In this document: one piece after another, positions 8,274-15,285 of the stretch | Layout of the letters: every line of letters starts with the position of its first letter | How positions within the stretch are numbered: the stretch's first letter is position 1 | Assembly (NCBI GenBank): GCA_009692005.1 | Contig: SHZZ01000034.1 | Coordinates: forward strand, 1-39,754 | DNA length: 39,754 bases | Source of the DNA: Gemmataceae bacterium | GTDB lineage: Bacteria > Planctomycetota > Planctomycetia > Gemmatales > Gemmataceae | Direction of reading: 5' to 3' | The notes under the pieces: model-generated | Seen by the model: only the letters and a program-made list of their open reading frames with translations | Told to the model about the DNA's origin: nothing | Database searches by the model: none | Program-made: the position numbers and the translations under genes

Positions 8274-8491
8274 TAAATGGTGTCAGTTCATATTTTCAGT
8301 GTCTTCCACATTTAGAAATGTCCCCATCCTTCCCTGAATAGAAATGGCCCCTTTTCCGGGGTGGTGTAGGGGCGAAGCGGAGGCTGGGCGTAGCGATGAA
8401 ATGTTTCAACGGTAGTGGCAAAAACGGGGAGAAAGTTAAGCGACACATTCGCGGAAGGCGGAGCAGAAAGAAATGAACCAACACCATTTAT
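8274..8491. mobile_element. MITE-like element with 18-base imperfect terminal inverted repeats
   Basis: TAAATGGTGTCAGTTCAT at 8274-8291 is the reverse complement of 8473-8490 with 2 mismatches in 18, enclosing 217 bases without a supported gene. Inside, the complementary strand carries two similar words, GGGGCCATTTCTATT and GGGGACATTTCTAAAT. The segments 8397-8419 and 8450-8497 recur at 485-507 and 328-373 on the other side of the efflux cluster. No transposase or clear target-site duplication is seen. It may be a non-autonomous element related to REP or IS200-type repeats; that link is inference. From 8498 to 8557 I see nothing further. Confidence 0.5.
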
Positions 8492-8557
8492 TCTGGGACT
8501 CTCACCGCCCTTTTGGTACGATCAGCGGGGTAATAACCTCCCGGTTGGTCCTTAGCC

Positions 8558-9919
8558 ATGGGAACATTTGATCTCAATCTAATTTCCAGGCGAGATTGCT
8601 TCTCCCGGGGGCTTATCCCAGTCTTGGCATTTGCCGGTTCTAAACCTTCCCAATCCCAGGGTTGGCCCCTGCCCGCGCAAACCAAACGCTGCATCTTTAT
8701 CTTCCTATTTGGCGGACCCAGCCATATCGACCTCTTCGATATGAAGCCGCGGGCGGTGCGTGAAATTCGCGGCGATTTCAACCCCAGCGCCACCGCAGTG
8801 CCGGGCATTCAAATCTGCGAGCACCTGCCGCGGCTGGCCAAGGAAATGAAATCGATATGCCTGGTGCGCTCGATGTGCCACCGGATGAATGTGCATGGCC
8901 CCGCTTGCAGCGAGATTTATTCGGGCAGGGAATATTTTGGCCCGCCAGTCACCGACCAGGCGCGCCGAGAGGACTGGCCCTCGCTGGCCTCGCTGGTGGC
9001 GCGGTTCAAATCTCCCCCAAATCGCATGCCGGTTTCCGTCGTTCTCCCCTGGTATTCCCAGTTCGTTGGACAAGACAAAAGAATCGCGGGGCAGACCGGC
9101 GGGCGGATGGGAGAGAAATTCAACCCGCTGCTCATTCAGGCTGAGCCGGAACTTCCCGGTTTTGACCTGCCGGATTTCCGCTTGAATCCGGACATTGGCC
9201 CGGGTCGCATGGCGGGAAGGAAAACTCTATTATTGGAATTGCAAAAGGGCCAGGCCCGTGGAAGGAACGCGCAGTTTACTGACATGGCCTGGGACCTGAT
9301 GGAGAACCCCGGTTTCAGCAAAGCAATTGATTTGCGTTCCATCCCGGCCAAGCTGCGGGAAAAATATGGCATGACCCGCTTTGGCCAAAGCCTGCTGATG
9401 GCGGCTCAACTGGTGCAGGCGGGCGTTTCCCTGGTCACGGTGAATTGGGATGATGAAAGCCGCAAGGAAAAGGTCTCTCCACATTGGGACACGCACAACC
9501 AAAACTTTCAACGCCTGAAAAATCCCCTCTGTCCGCTCTTTGATCAAAGCTTTCCAACCTTGATTGAAGATTTAAGAGAACGGGGTTTGCTCGACTCGAC
9601 CCTGGTGGTGGCGGTTGGGGAGTTCGGTCGCACGCCGAAGATCGGCCAGTTCACGCAAAACAGCATGACGGAAAATTCCGGCCGCGACCATTGGCCGCAC
9701 GCCTTCACTGCCCTCTTGGCTGGGGGGCCGGCTCCCCGTGGCGCGGTATACGGCGCCACCAATGACCAGGGGGCTTATGTGAAAGACCTGCCCGTCTCGC
9801 CAGCCGATCTTTCGGCCACGGTGATGAAACACCTGGGGGTCAATCCGCACTGGGAATATCACGATCAGTTTCAAAACATGAGCCAGTTTCTTTGCGAGGG
9901 AAACGCAATTCAGTTTTAA
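8558..9919 (+). CDS. DUF1501 family secreted protein
   Basis: This 453-residue protein is of the DUF1501 family, abundant in planctomycetes and related to the alkaline-phosphatase/sulfatase fold; its function is not established. The N-terminus has a weak SRRDxxxxG export-type motif followed by a hydrophobic stretch. Family signatures are GGPSHIDLFDMKP (about residues 52-64), PHWDTHNQNF, VAVGEFGRTPK, GRDHWP and YGATNDQGAYV, so the putative metal ligands are retained. No sulfatase CxPxR motif is present. I see no strong ribosome-binding site at 8558, though the motif spacing supports the start. Unlike the copy at 27576, it has no DUF1549 partner upstream. The next gene, SUMF1-like, starts 32 bases on, and the two probably form one transcript. 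Confidence 0.9.
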   Translation: MGTFDLNLISRRDCFSRGLIPVLAFAGSKPSQSQGWPLPAQTKRCIFIFLFGGPSHIDLFDMKPRAVREIRGDFNPSATAVPGIQICEHLPRLAKEMKSICLVRSMCHRMNVHGPACSEIYSGREYFGPPVTDQARREDWPSLASLVARFKSPPNRMPVSVVLPWYSQFVGQDKRIAGQTGGRMGEKFNPLLIQAEPELPGFDLPDFRLNPDIGPGRMAGRKTLLLELQKGQARGRNAQFTDMAWDLMENPGFSKAIDLRSIPAKLREKYGMTRFGQSLLMAAQLVQAGVSLVTVNWDDESRKEKVSPHWDTHNQNFQRLKNPLCPLFDQSFPTLIEDLRERGLLDSTLVVAVGEFGRTPKIGQFTQNSMTENSGRDHWPHAFTALLAGGPAPRGAVYGATNDQGAYVKDLPVSPADLSATVMKHLGVNPHWEYHDQFQNMSQFLCEGNAIQF

Positions 9920-9950
9920 ACTTCCCGTTGCTTAACCCAAGGATCAGGCC

Positions 9951-10802
9951 ATGCGACCACTATTTATTTTTCTCATCGTCCTCTATCCTCCTTGGTTGGG
10001 GGCGCAATCTCCCCTGCTGACCGCCCCATTTGAACTGCAAGCCGGATTGAACACCCGGGCTGCCTGGGCCAAGGCCCTTTCGCAACCGGAGAAATTTACT
10101 AACTCCATCGGCATGGAGTTGATCTTGATTCCCCCGGGGAGGTTCACCGCTGGGCCCAATATCAGCACTTACCGGGTCACCCTCAGCCAACCGTTTTTTG
10201 CCGGGGTCACTGAAGTCACTCTCGGGCAGTACCGCCAATTCAAAAAGGGCCACCAAGTGGAGGGAGCAGAAGAACCCTTCAACGCGGACGCCATGCCTGC
10301 CGCCATGGTTTCCTGGACCGAAGCAAAGGAGTTTAGCGCCTGGCTAACAAACCTGCCTGAGGAAAAGAAAAACAATCGTGCCTATTCCTTGCCCAGCGAG
10401 GCGCAGTGGGAATGGCTGGCGCGAGGAGGCAGCGCCGGCCCCAGGTACTTTCCACAAGACCCCAAGAACCAAGACAAAAACCTGGCCGATCACGCCTGGT
10501 TTAACAAGACCTACACACCCAACCCGAAAAAGGAATCGCAGGGTCGAGGACGGCAACCGGTGGCAAAACTGCAAGCCAACCCCTGGGGACTTTACGATGT
10601 TTTGGGGAATGTTTGGGAATGGTGCGGCGACCGCAGGGGAGAGGATTCCCTGGGGGAGCATTACGACCCAGTGATGCGCGGCGGTTCCTGGCGCTCGGGC
10701 GGCGCTCACTGCACCGTCACCGCCATGGACCCCGGCGCACCAGGTTTTCGAGGAGACAACATCGGTTTCCGCGTGGTTTGCAAGATTGGGAAAAGTCCCT
10801 GA
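9951..10802 (+). CDS. SUMF1/FGE-fold protein lacking one canonical active-site Cys
   Basis: This 283-residue protein has the formylglycine-generating-enzyme (SUMF1, PF03781) fold. AAGGA lies 8 bases before the ATG, and a signal peptide covers about residues 1-18. Family marks are NSIGMELILIPPGRF (start of domain), LPSEAQWEWLARGG, NPWGLYDVLGNVWEWCGD, MRGGSW and NIGFRVVC. In true FGEs the segment after GGS[YW] has two Cys five residues apart. Here it reads GGSWRSGGAHC, so the first Cys position is Ser and only the second is Cys. The protein is therefore probably not a standard sulfatase activator and may be a SUMF1-fold binding protein. It is paired with a DUF1501 gene. Confidence 0.88.
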   Translation: MRPLFIFLIVLYPPWLGAQSPLLTAPFELQAGLNTRAAWAKALSQPEKFTNSIGMELILIPPGRFTAGPNISTYRVTLSQPFFAGVTEVTLGQYRQFKKGHQVEGAEEPFNADAMPAAMVSWTEAKEFSAWLTNLPEEKKNNRAYSLPSEAQWEWLARGGSAGPRYFPQDPKNQDKNLADHAWFNKTYTPNPKKESQGRGRQPVAKLQANPWGLYDVLGNVWEWCGDRRGEDSLGEHYDPVMRGGSWRSGGAHCTVTAMDPGAPGFRGDNIGFRVVCKIGKSP

Positions 10803-10850
10803 CACAATTTCAATAATCCGCAGACGCGGCCTGGGGCAGGTTCACTTCCC

Positions 10851-11176
10851 TTAACCCTTCCTTTTTCCCGCCCTTGGCGCTGGAATCACACCCAGAAGGG
10901 AAACCGCCGCCTGTTCAGTCAGCCTTGCCGCCTCTTTGGCCAAGCCTTTTGGAATCCAGTCTGGGAAACTTGTTCGGCTGACCTTGTGCCTGCCCATGGA
11001 AGTATGAACCTCCTGAATTGCGGCTAGTTGATCCGGGGTGAAATGCCCTGCCAGGCGCAACAGGGCAGGCCAAAGGCGCCAGCAATTGCCTCCGCCAAGT
11101 TAGGAACCTGGGCGCGCCCTGATTCGAGCACAACCCCATGAAACTTCACGAAGGCAAGGGCCTCCTTGGAAGTCAT
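10851..11176 (-). pseudogene. Pseudogene of a conserved hypothetical protein with an out-of-frame internal deletion
   Basis: From the ATG at 11176 the minus strand reads MTSKEALAFVKFHGVVLES and then VPNLAEAIAGA. The coherent sequence then moves to another frame as RLWPALLRLAGHFTPDQL, IQEVHTSMGRH and FPDWIP, ending at 10851. From memory, proteins of this uncharacterised family have roughly 40 more residues (a GSWWGHP...DGKVTYVHRRLWPAL type segment) between the two halves. The break lies near 11075-11090. The deletion is not a multiple of three, so the product would end soon after the junction. I read this as a decayed gene. The family has no function I can name. Confidence 0.65.
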
Positions 11177-11386
11177 CCGCTGTCTCTCCAATGCCGGAAA
11201 ACGCAATGGTTCGTCCTTTTAATCTATGACTGAACTCCAATCTAAAAATAATGCTACATGATTGCAATTCTCCCTGAGTGGACCTAACTGTGGCGATTGG
11301 GACCATGAAAAATACTACTCGAGGCAACAATCCAGGAAAACCGTGGTATCTAGGAAGGAACATAACTTTCCAGGCGCCAGAACCGC

Positions 11387-11415
11387 TTGACCCATTTGCC
11401 CCTTTTCGCTATTCA
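11387..11415 (+). promoter_or_regulatory. Possible sigma-70 promoter of the cyclophilin-like lipoprotein gene
   Basis: TTGACC (11387-11392) is separated by 17 bases from TATTCA (11410-11415), about 48 bases ahead of the start codon at 11463. The -35 hexamer is good (5 of 6) and the -10 weak. Between 11177 and 11386 I see no other gene or site. Confidence 0.3.
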
Positions 11416-11462
11416 CTTCCCCCTCTGGGTAAGCGCTTCATTTTGCTTGGAAAGGAATGGCG

Positions 11463-12344
11463 ATGAGAAAAGCTGTATTGCTAACCGGGGTAATGGCCGG
11501 AGTGCTGTCTGGTTGCGGGAAAAAAGACCCACCCGCGGTTCCCACCGCGCAAGTAAAGCCAGAGGCCCAGGTCTCCAGTGGAGAAGGATCCAAGGAAAAA
11601 ACCGCCCCGGCCGAAGAGGACCTGCTGCACATCCCCTTTGCCAAGGCCGTAAGAACCGCGGAGGATCCGCCAGCGGGGGCCCACCGTCCGCCAGATACCA
11701 CCCTCCCCGGGAAGCCCGTTTTCCAAATCTACGAAGCGGTGCAAAAAGAATGGGATAACATTCGCTTCAAGGATTCCCAGGGAAACTTGATTTCCTACAC
11801 CGCACTTATCGAAACCAGCCTGGGGGAGATCGAAATTGAATTGAACCCGGCCTGGGCGCCGTCCCATTGCCGCAGTTTCATCGCTCTCTGCCGCGCTGAC
11901 TACTACACTGGCTTGCGTTTCGACCGGGCGCATCACGAGGAATCGGAAGACAAACCGCCCGTGAAACTGGATCAACTTCAGGCCGGTTGCCCGCTGGGAT
12001 TGGGTGAGGCGGGCCATGGCAGCGTCGGCTACTGGTTGTTGCCAGAGCTTCACCCTGATGCCACGCATGAAGAAGGAACCGTGGGCGCTTACTACGACGA
12101 GGATCCCGACACCGCTGCTTGCAGATTTTACCTCAACCTGACCAAGGCGCCATTCATGGATGGCGGCTACACGGCTTTTGGGAAAGTGGCCAAGGGGATG
12201 GATGTGGCGAGAAAAATCTATTCGCAGCCGGCGCTGGCGGAAGATGAGGGTGAGCAGGGGAGCAGGCGGCCGGCCAAGCCGGTGGTGATTAAGAAGGTAA
12301 CAATTCAAGTGAAGGGGAGTGTCAATACGGTTTCGGAACGCTAA
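11463..12344 (+). CDS. Cyclophilin-type peptidyl-prolyl isomerase-like lipoprotein
   Basis: This 293-residue protein starts at the ATG at 11463, 6 bases after GGAAAGGA; an ATG at 11457 sits directly on that site. The signal peptide ends in lipobox VLSGC. A linker rich in Pro, Lys and Glu (to about residue 105) precedes a cyclophilin-like domain starting YTALIETSLGEIEIELN. That domain has LRFDR (the position of the catalytic Arg region), CRFYLNLTKAPFMDGGYTAF and GKVAKGMDVARKI. In active cyclophilins the core motif is usually SQFFI, here CRFYL. The GxxxGGD-type segment reads QAGCPLGLGEAGHG. The fold is fairly sure; isomerase activity is doubtful. It probably acts in the periplasm on folding of exported proteins. 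Confidence 0.85.
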   Translation: MRKAVLLTGVMAGVLSGCGKKDPPAVPTAQVKPEAQVSSGEGSKEKTAPAEEDLLHIPFAKAVRTAEDPPAGAHRPPDTTLPGKPVFQIYEAVQKEWDNIRFKDSQGNLISYTALIETSLGEIEIELNPAWAPSHCRSFIALCRADYYTGLRFDRAHHEESEDKPPVKLDQLQAGCPLGLGEAGHGSVGYWLLPELHPDATHEEGTVGAYYDEDPDTAACRFYLNLTKAPFMDGGYTAFGKVAKGMDVARKIYSQPALAEDEGEQGSRRPAKPVVIKKVTIQVKGSVNTVSER

Positions 12345-12377
12345 AATAAAAACGGGCGCTCATGGGCCAAGCTGTGA

Positions 12378-12515
12378 AACCGCGGCAAGGCGCTGGGAGG
12401 GGACCCACGCAAAGGGTAGTTGTGAACCTGGTCAGGCCGGAAGGAGCAGCCATAAGCAGCAAACCCTTGTGCAGTGGATTATCCTCTCCCGGCGCCCAGC
12501 CGCGGTTCTCTTTTT
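12378..12515 (+). ncRNA. ffs: Signal recognition particle RNA (4.5S-type) with terminator
   Basis: The SRP RNA domain IV signature GGTCAGGCCGGAAGGAGCAG lies at 12430-12449. The arms close on each other: 12378-12403 (AACCGCGGC...GGGAGGGGA) pairs with 12482-12507 (TCCTCTCCC...GCCGCGGTT), allowing G-U pairs and a two-base mismatch. The result is one long hairpin of about 130 nt with the conserved apical part. A T-run (12511-12515) directly after the closing stem acts as a terminator. The RNA binds Ffh and FtsY for co-translational membrane targeting. Its position just ahead of dnaX is common in bacteria. The 5' end is not exactly fixed, and a TAAAAT about 35 bases upstream may be its -10 box. 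Confidence 0.88.
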
Positions 12516-12536
12516 CGACTTTCTGAACCCGCTATC

Positions 12537-14288
12537 ATGGCCAAAGCTGGCAAAAATCCCGATCCCCCGACAGCACGCGAAGGCTATACCGTCCTCGCCA
12601 GGCGCTACCGCCCCGAAAATTTCCAGGACCTGATCGGCCAGGAACACATTGCCCAGGCCCTGGTCAACGCCATTGAGCATAACCGGGTCGCCCACGCCTA
12701 CATCTTCACCGGGCACCGCGGAGTGGGCAAGACTTCCACCGCCCGCATCCTGGCCAAAGCCTTGAATTGCGACCACGGGCCAACGACCAAACCGTGCGGG
12801 AAATGCTCCAACTGCGTTGCCATTGCCCTGGGCGAGGATATCGATGTCCTGGAGATTGACGGCGCCAGCAACAACAAAGTCGAAGAAGCCCGCGACCTAC
12901 GCAACAATGTGCAATACAAACCGACCCGCGGCCGCTTCAAAATCTACATCATCGATGAAGTCCACATGCTGACCCCCCAGGCGTTCAATGCCTTGTTGAA
13001 AACGCTGGAAGAACCGCCCCCCCATGTGAAATTCATTTTCGCCACCACGGAAATCGGCCGTATTCCCGTCACCATCCTGTCGCGCTGCCAGCGTTTTGAT
13101 TTCGCCGGAATTGGCGTCCAGCAAATCGCCAGCCACCTGGCGGAAATTGCCCGGCTGGAAAAGCGGGAGGTGGAGCCCGAGGCCATCGACCTCATCGCTC
13201 GAAGGGCCTCTGGGTCCATGCGCGACGGACAATCGCTCTTCGACCAGGCGCTGGCGTTTTCCACCGGTGTTCTCACCAAGGACTTGGTTCACAAACTGGT
13301 TGGCACGGTGGATGAGGAAAGAGTCTTCGACATGGCCGAGGCCGTCCTCAAAGGCCACACCTTGAAAATTCTGGAAATCCTGGAGGATGCTACCCGCCGC
13401 GGCCTGCTCATGGGCGAATTGGTTGATCAGTTGATTGGCTTCTGGCGCGACCTGATGATTACTTCGGTTTCCTCCACCGTTCCAGCCGACGCGGGGGTTC
13501 CTTCCTCCCACCTGGGCCGCTTCCAGGAGCTGGCCAAGTCGGCATCGCTGGACACCATCCTTGCCGGTTTGGATATTCTGGCCCTGGCGAAAACGCGCCT
13601 GAAGGGAACCCACCACCCGCGGGCCATGGTAGAACTTTGCTTGATGCGGCTGTCTCGCCTGGGCGACTTGATTCCCTTGGGGCAAATATTAGAGCAATTG
13701 CAAAGCGGTGGGGTGCGGGCGCAAACAGCGCCTCCGGGGCGGGAAACCTTGCCTCCCGAGGGGTTAAAAAAAAAATATCTGAGTGAAAGTCCAGGAAACA
13801 ACGGGCCAGAGCCTGAGGTTTCGGCAGTGGCCCTTTCGGCAGACACCTTGCCAGGGATTTGGACGCAAGTGCTTGCTAATATTGGACCTATGCTCGGTGC
13901 GGAAGTCAAAAAGTGCGGGTTGCCAGCAATTTCCGGGCCAAATTCTCTGGTTTTATGCTTCCCACGCGCATACAATCATGCATTGGAGCTTTGTCAGGAT
14001 CCCAACCGGTTGAGCCGAATTCAAGAATCTCTCAACCGAATTTCCGGGCAGGCCTGGGTTTTGCGGGTCCAAAGCGTACCCGACCCGATAGGGATGGAAG
14101 CGGCGAAAGCGGAGCCGGCGCCCGAGCCAGCTCGACCAAAGGAAAACCCCAAGGACGCCGCGGAAAAAGATCCACTGGTTCGCAAGGCTCTTGAAGTTTT
14201 TGGCGGCCAGATTGTGCGCGCCGACGCGGGCTTCGGGGTTTATCCCCCCGCCAACGAGGATGGCCAGCAAATTGAGGATGACAACTGA
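12537..14288 (+). CDS. dnaX: DNA polymerase III subunit tau/gamma
   Basis: This 583-residue clamp-loader ATPase starts at the ATG at 12537; the longer frame to 12474 would lie inside the SRP RNA. The Walker A motif is GHRGVGKT (59-66). Zinc Cys are C78, C87, C90 and C93. Walker B is IYIIDEVH (136-143), and the SRC sensor motif is at 182-184. Domain III runs to about residue 385. A run of ten A's (13766-13775) follows GAGGGG at codons 410-413. With one extra A the frame stops at 13784-13786, and with one fewer at 13780-13782, giving products of 416 or 414 residues. These match the gamma form in other bacteria (431 in E. coli). The tail beyond is the tau-specific part. ybaB follows 3 bases after the stop. 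Confidence 0.97.
   Translation: MAKAGKNPDPPTAREGYTVLARRYRPENFQDLIGQEHIAQALVNAIEHNRVAHAYIFTGHRGVGKTSTARILAKALNCDHGPTTKPCGKCSNCVAIALGEDIDVLEIDGASNNKVEEARDLRNNVQYKPTRGRFKIYIIDEVHMLTPQAFNALLKTLEEPPPHVKFIFATTEIGRIPVTILSRCQRFDFAGIGVQQIASHLAEIARLEKREVEPEAIDLIARRASGSMRDGQSLFDQALAFSTGVLTKDLVHKLVGTVDEERVFDMAEAVLKGHTLKILEILEDATRRGLLMGELVDQLIGFWRDLMITSVSSTVPADAGVPSSHLGRFQELAKSASLDTILAGLDILALAKTRLKGTHHPRAMVELCLMRLSRLGDLIPLGQILEQLQSGGVRAQTAPPGRETLPPEGLKKKYLSESPGNNGPEPEVSAVALSADTLPGIWTQVLANIGPMLGAEVKKCGLPAISGPNSLVLCFPRAYNHALELCQDPNRLSRIQESLNRISGQAWVLRVQSVPDPIGMEAAKAEPAPEPARPKENPKDAAEKDPLVRKALEVFGGQIVRADAGFGVYPPANEDGQQIEDDN
13758..13786 (+). promoter_or_regulatory. Putative programmed slippage site in dnaX (A10 run)
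   Basis: Ten consecutive A's (13766-13775) lie in-frame as TTA AAA AAA AAA, immediately after the SD-like GAGGGG (13758-13763). TGA stops follow in both alternative frames within four codons. Downstream, GGGCCA near 13803 can pair with TGGCCC near 13828. Thermus dnaX uses transcriptional slippage at a similar A run and E. coli uses ribosomal -1 frameshifting at A AAA AAG. Which mechanism applies here cannot be decided from sequence. Confidence 0.65.
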
Positions 14289-14291
14289 ATT

Positions 14292-14633
14292 ATGTTCAAA
14301 GAATTGGGTGCTCTAGCTGGCTTGATGCGCAACCTGCCGAAAATGCAGGAACAAATGCGCGACATGCAGGCTCGCATGGAAAAAATATCCGTCGAAGGAG
14401 ATGCCGGCGCCGGAATGGTCAAAATACGGGTGAATGGCAAAATGGAAATCACCTCGTGTGCCATTTCCGATGATGCCTGGAAACTGCAGGACCGCGAATG
14501 CCTGGAAGAATTGATCCGGTCGGCGGCCAACCAGGCCCTGAGTAAAGCCAAAGCGGAAATGTCCGGAGAAACGGGAAAAATTGCGGAATCGCTCGGCCTT
14601 CCGGGCGGGATGCAATTCCCGGGGTTGGCCTAG
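14292..14633 (+). CDS. ybaB: YbaB/EbfC family nucleoid-associated protein
   Basis: This 113-residue DNA-binding protein follows the dnaX stop by 3 bases, in the widely conserved order dnaX-ybaB-recR. The N-terminal helix carries LMRNLPKMQEQMRDMQARME, typical of the dimerising coiled helix. The middle strand region GAGMVKIRVNGKMEITSCAI matches the family core, and a C-terminal helix follows. EbfC-type proteins bind DNA as dimers and help organise the nucleoid. The length fits the usual 100-115 residues. Confidence 0.95.
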   Translation: MFKELGALAGLMRNLPKMQEQMRDMQARMEKISVEGDAGAGMVKIRVNGKMEITSCAISDDAWKLQDRECLEELIRSAANQALSKAKAEMSGETGKIAESLGLPGGMQFPGLA

Positions 14634-14652
14634 GCGCTTCAGGAGGAGTACC

Positions 14653-15261
14653 TTGCGCGATTTTCCCACTGCCAACGGCGCCATTCCCCGCCTCATGGAA
14701 GAACTGGGAAGACTCCCGGGTATCGGCCCCAAGTCGGCCGAGCGAATTGCCCACTATCTCATTGCAGCCGGTAAAGCTCAGGTCCTCACCCTGGCGGAAC
14801 TGCTGAAATCGGTCAAGGAAAACATTCACCGTTGCCAGAACTGCTGCAACCTGACAGAAAACAAAACCTGCGATATTTGCCGCGACCCACGCAGGGACTC
14901 TTCCCTTTTGTGTATTGTCGAGCAGGCGCGAGACCTCGGCGCCATGGAACGGTCTGGAAGGTTTCAGGGTCATTACCATGTTTTGCATGGCCGGCTAGCT
15001 CCGCTGGATAACATGGGCCCCGACAACCTGACCATCCATCATTTGATGAAACGGGTGGAGTTGGGAAATATTCGGGAAGTGATCATGGCCACCAACCCCA
15101 ATTTGGAAGGGGACGGGACGGCTCTTTACTTGTCGAGTTTGCTGGCGCCCACGGGAGTGAAAATCACGCGGCTGGCCCGGGGATTGTCCTCCGGCGCCGG
15201 TTTGGAATTCGCCAACACTCAAAGCCTGGCAGACGCCCTGGAAGGACGGCGCGCCCTGTAA
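14653..15261 (+). CDS. recR: Recombination mediator RecR
   Basis: This 202-residue protein acts with RecO in loading RecA at gaps. I place the start at the TTG at 14653, preceded by AGGAGGA with 5-6 bases spacing; this gives the family length (201 in E. coli). The upstream ATG at 14581 would overlap ybaB in another frame and add a nonsense leader. It has a helix-hairpin-helix LPGIGPKSAERIA (21-33), zinc Cys C61, C64, C73 and C76, and a Toprim domain from LLCIVEQARDLGAMER. HGRLAPLDNMGPDNL matches the family signature. It shares a transcript with dnaX and ybaB. Confidence 0.96.
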   Translation: MRDFPTANGAIPRLMEELGRLPGIGPKSAERIAHYLIAAGKAQVLTLAELLKSVKENIHRCQNCCNLTENKTCDICRDPRRDSSLLCIVEQARDLGAMERSGRFQGHYHVLHGRLAPLDNMGPDNLTIHHLMKRVELGNIREVIMATNPNLEGDGTALYLSSLLAPTGVKITRLARGLSSGAGLEFANTQSLADALEGRRAL

Positions 15262-15285
15262 TCGCGCCGGAGTAAGATTGCCATC

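Noticed and set aside
8296-8487. 63-codon minus-strand ORF inside the MITE-like element
   Set aside because: Low-complexity Pro/Arg/Phe sequence within a repeat; no support as a gene.
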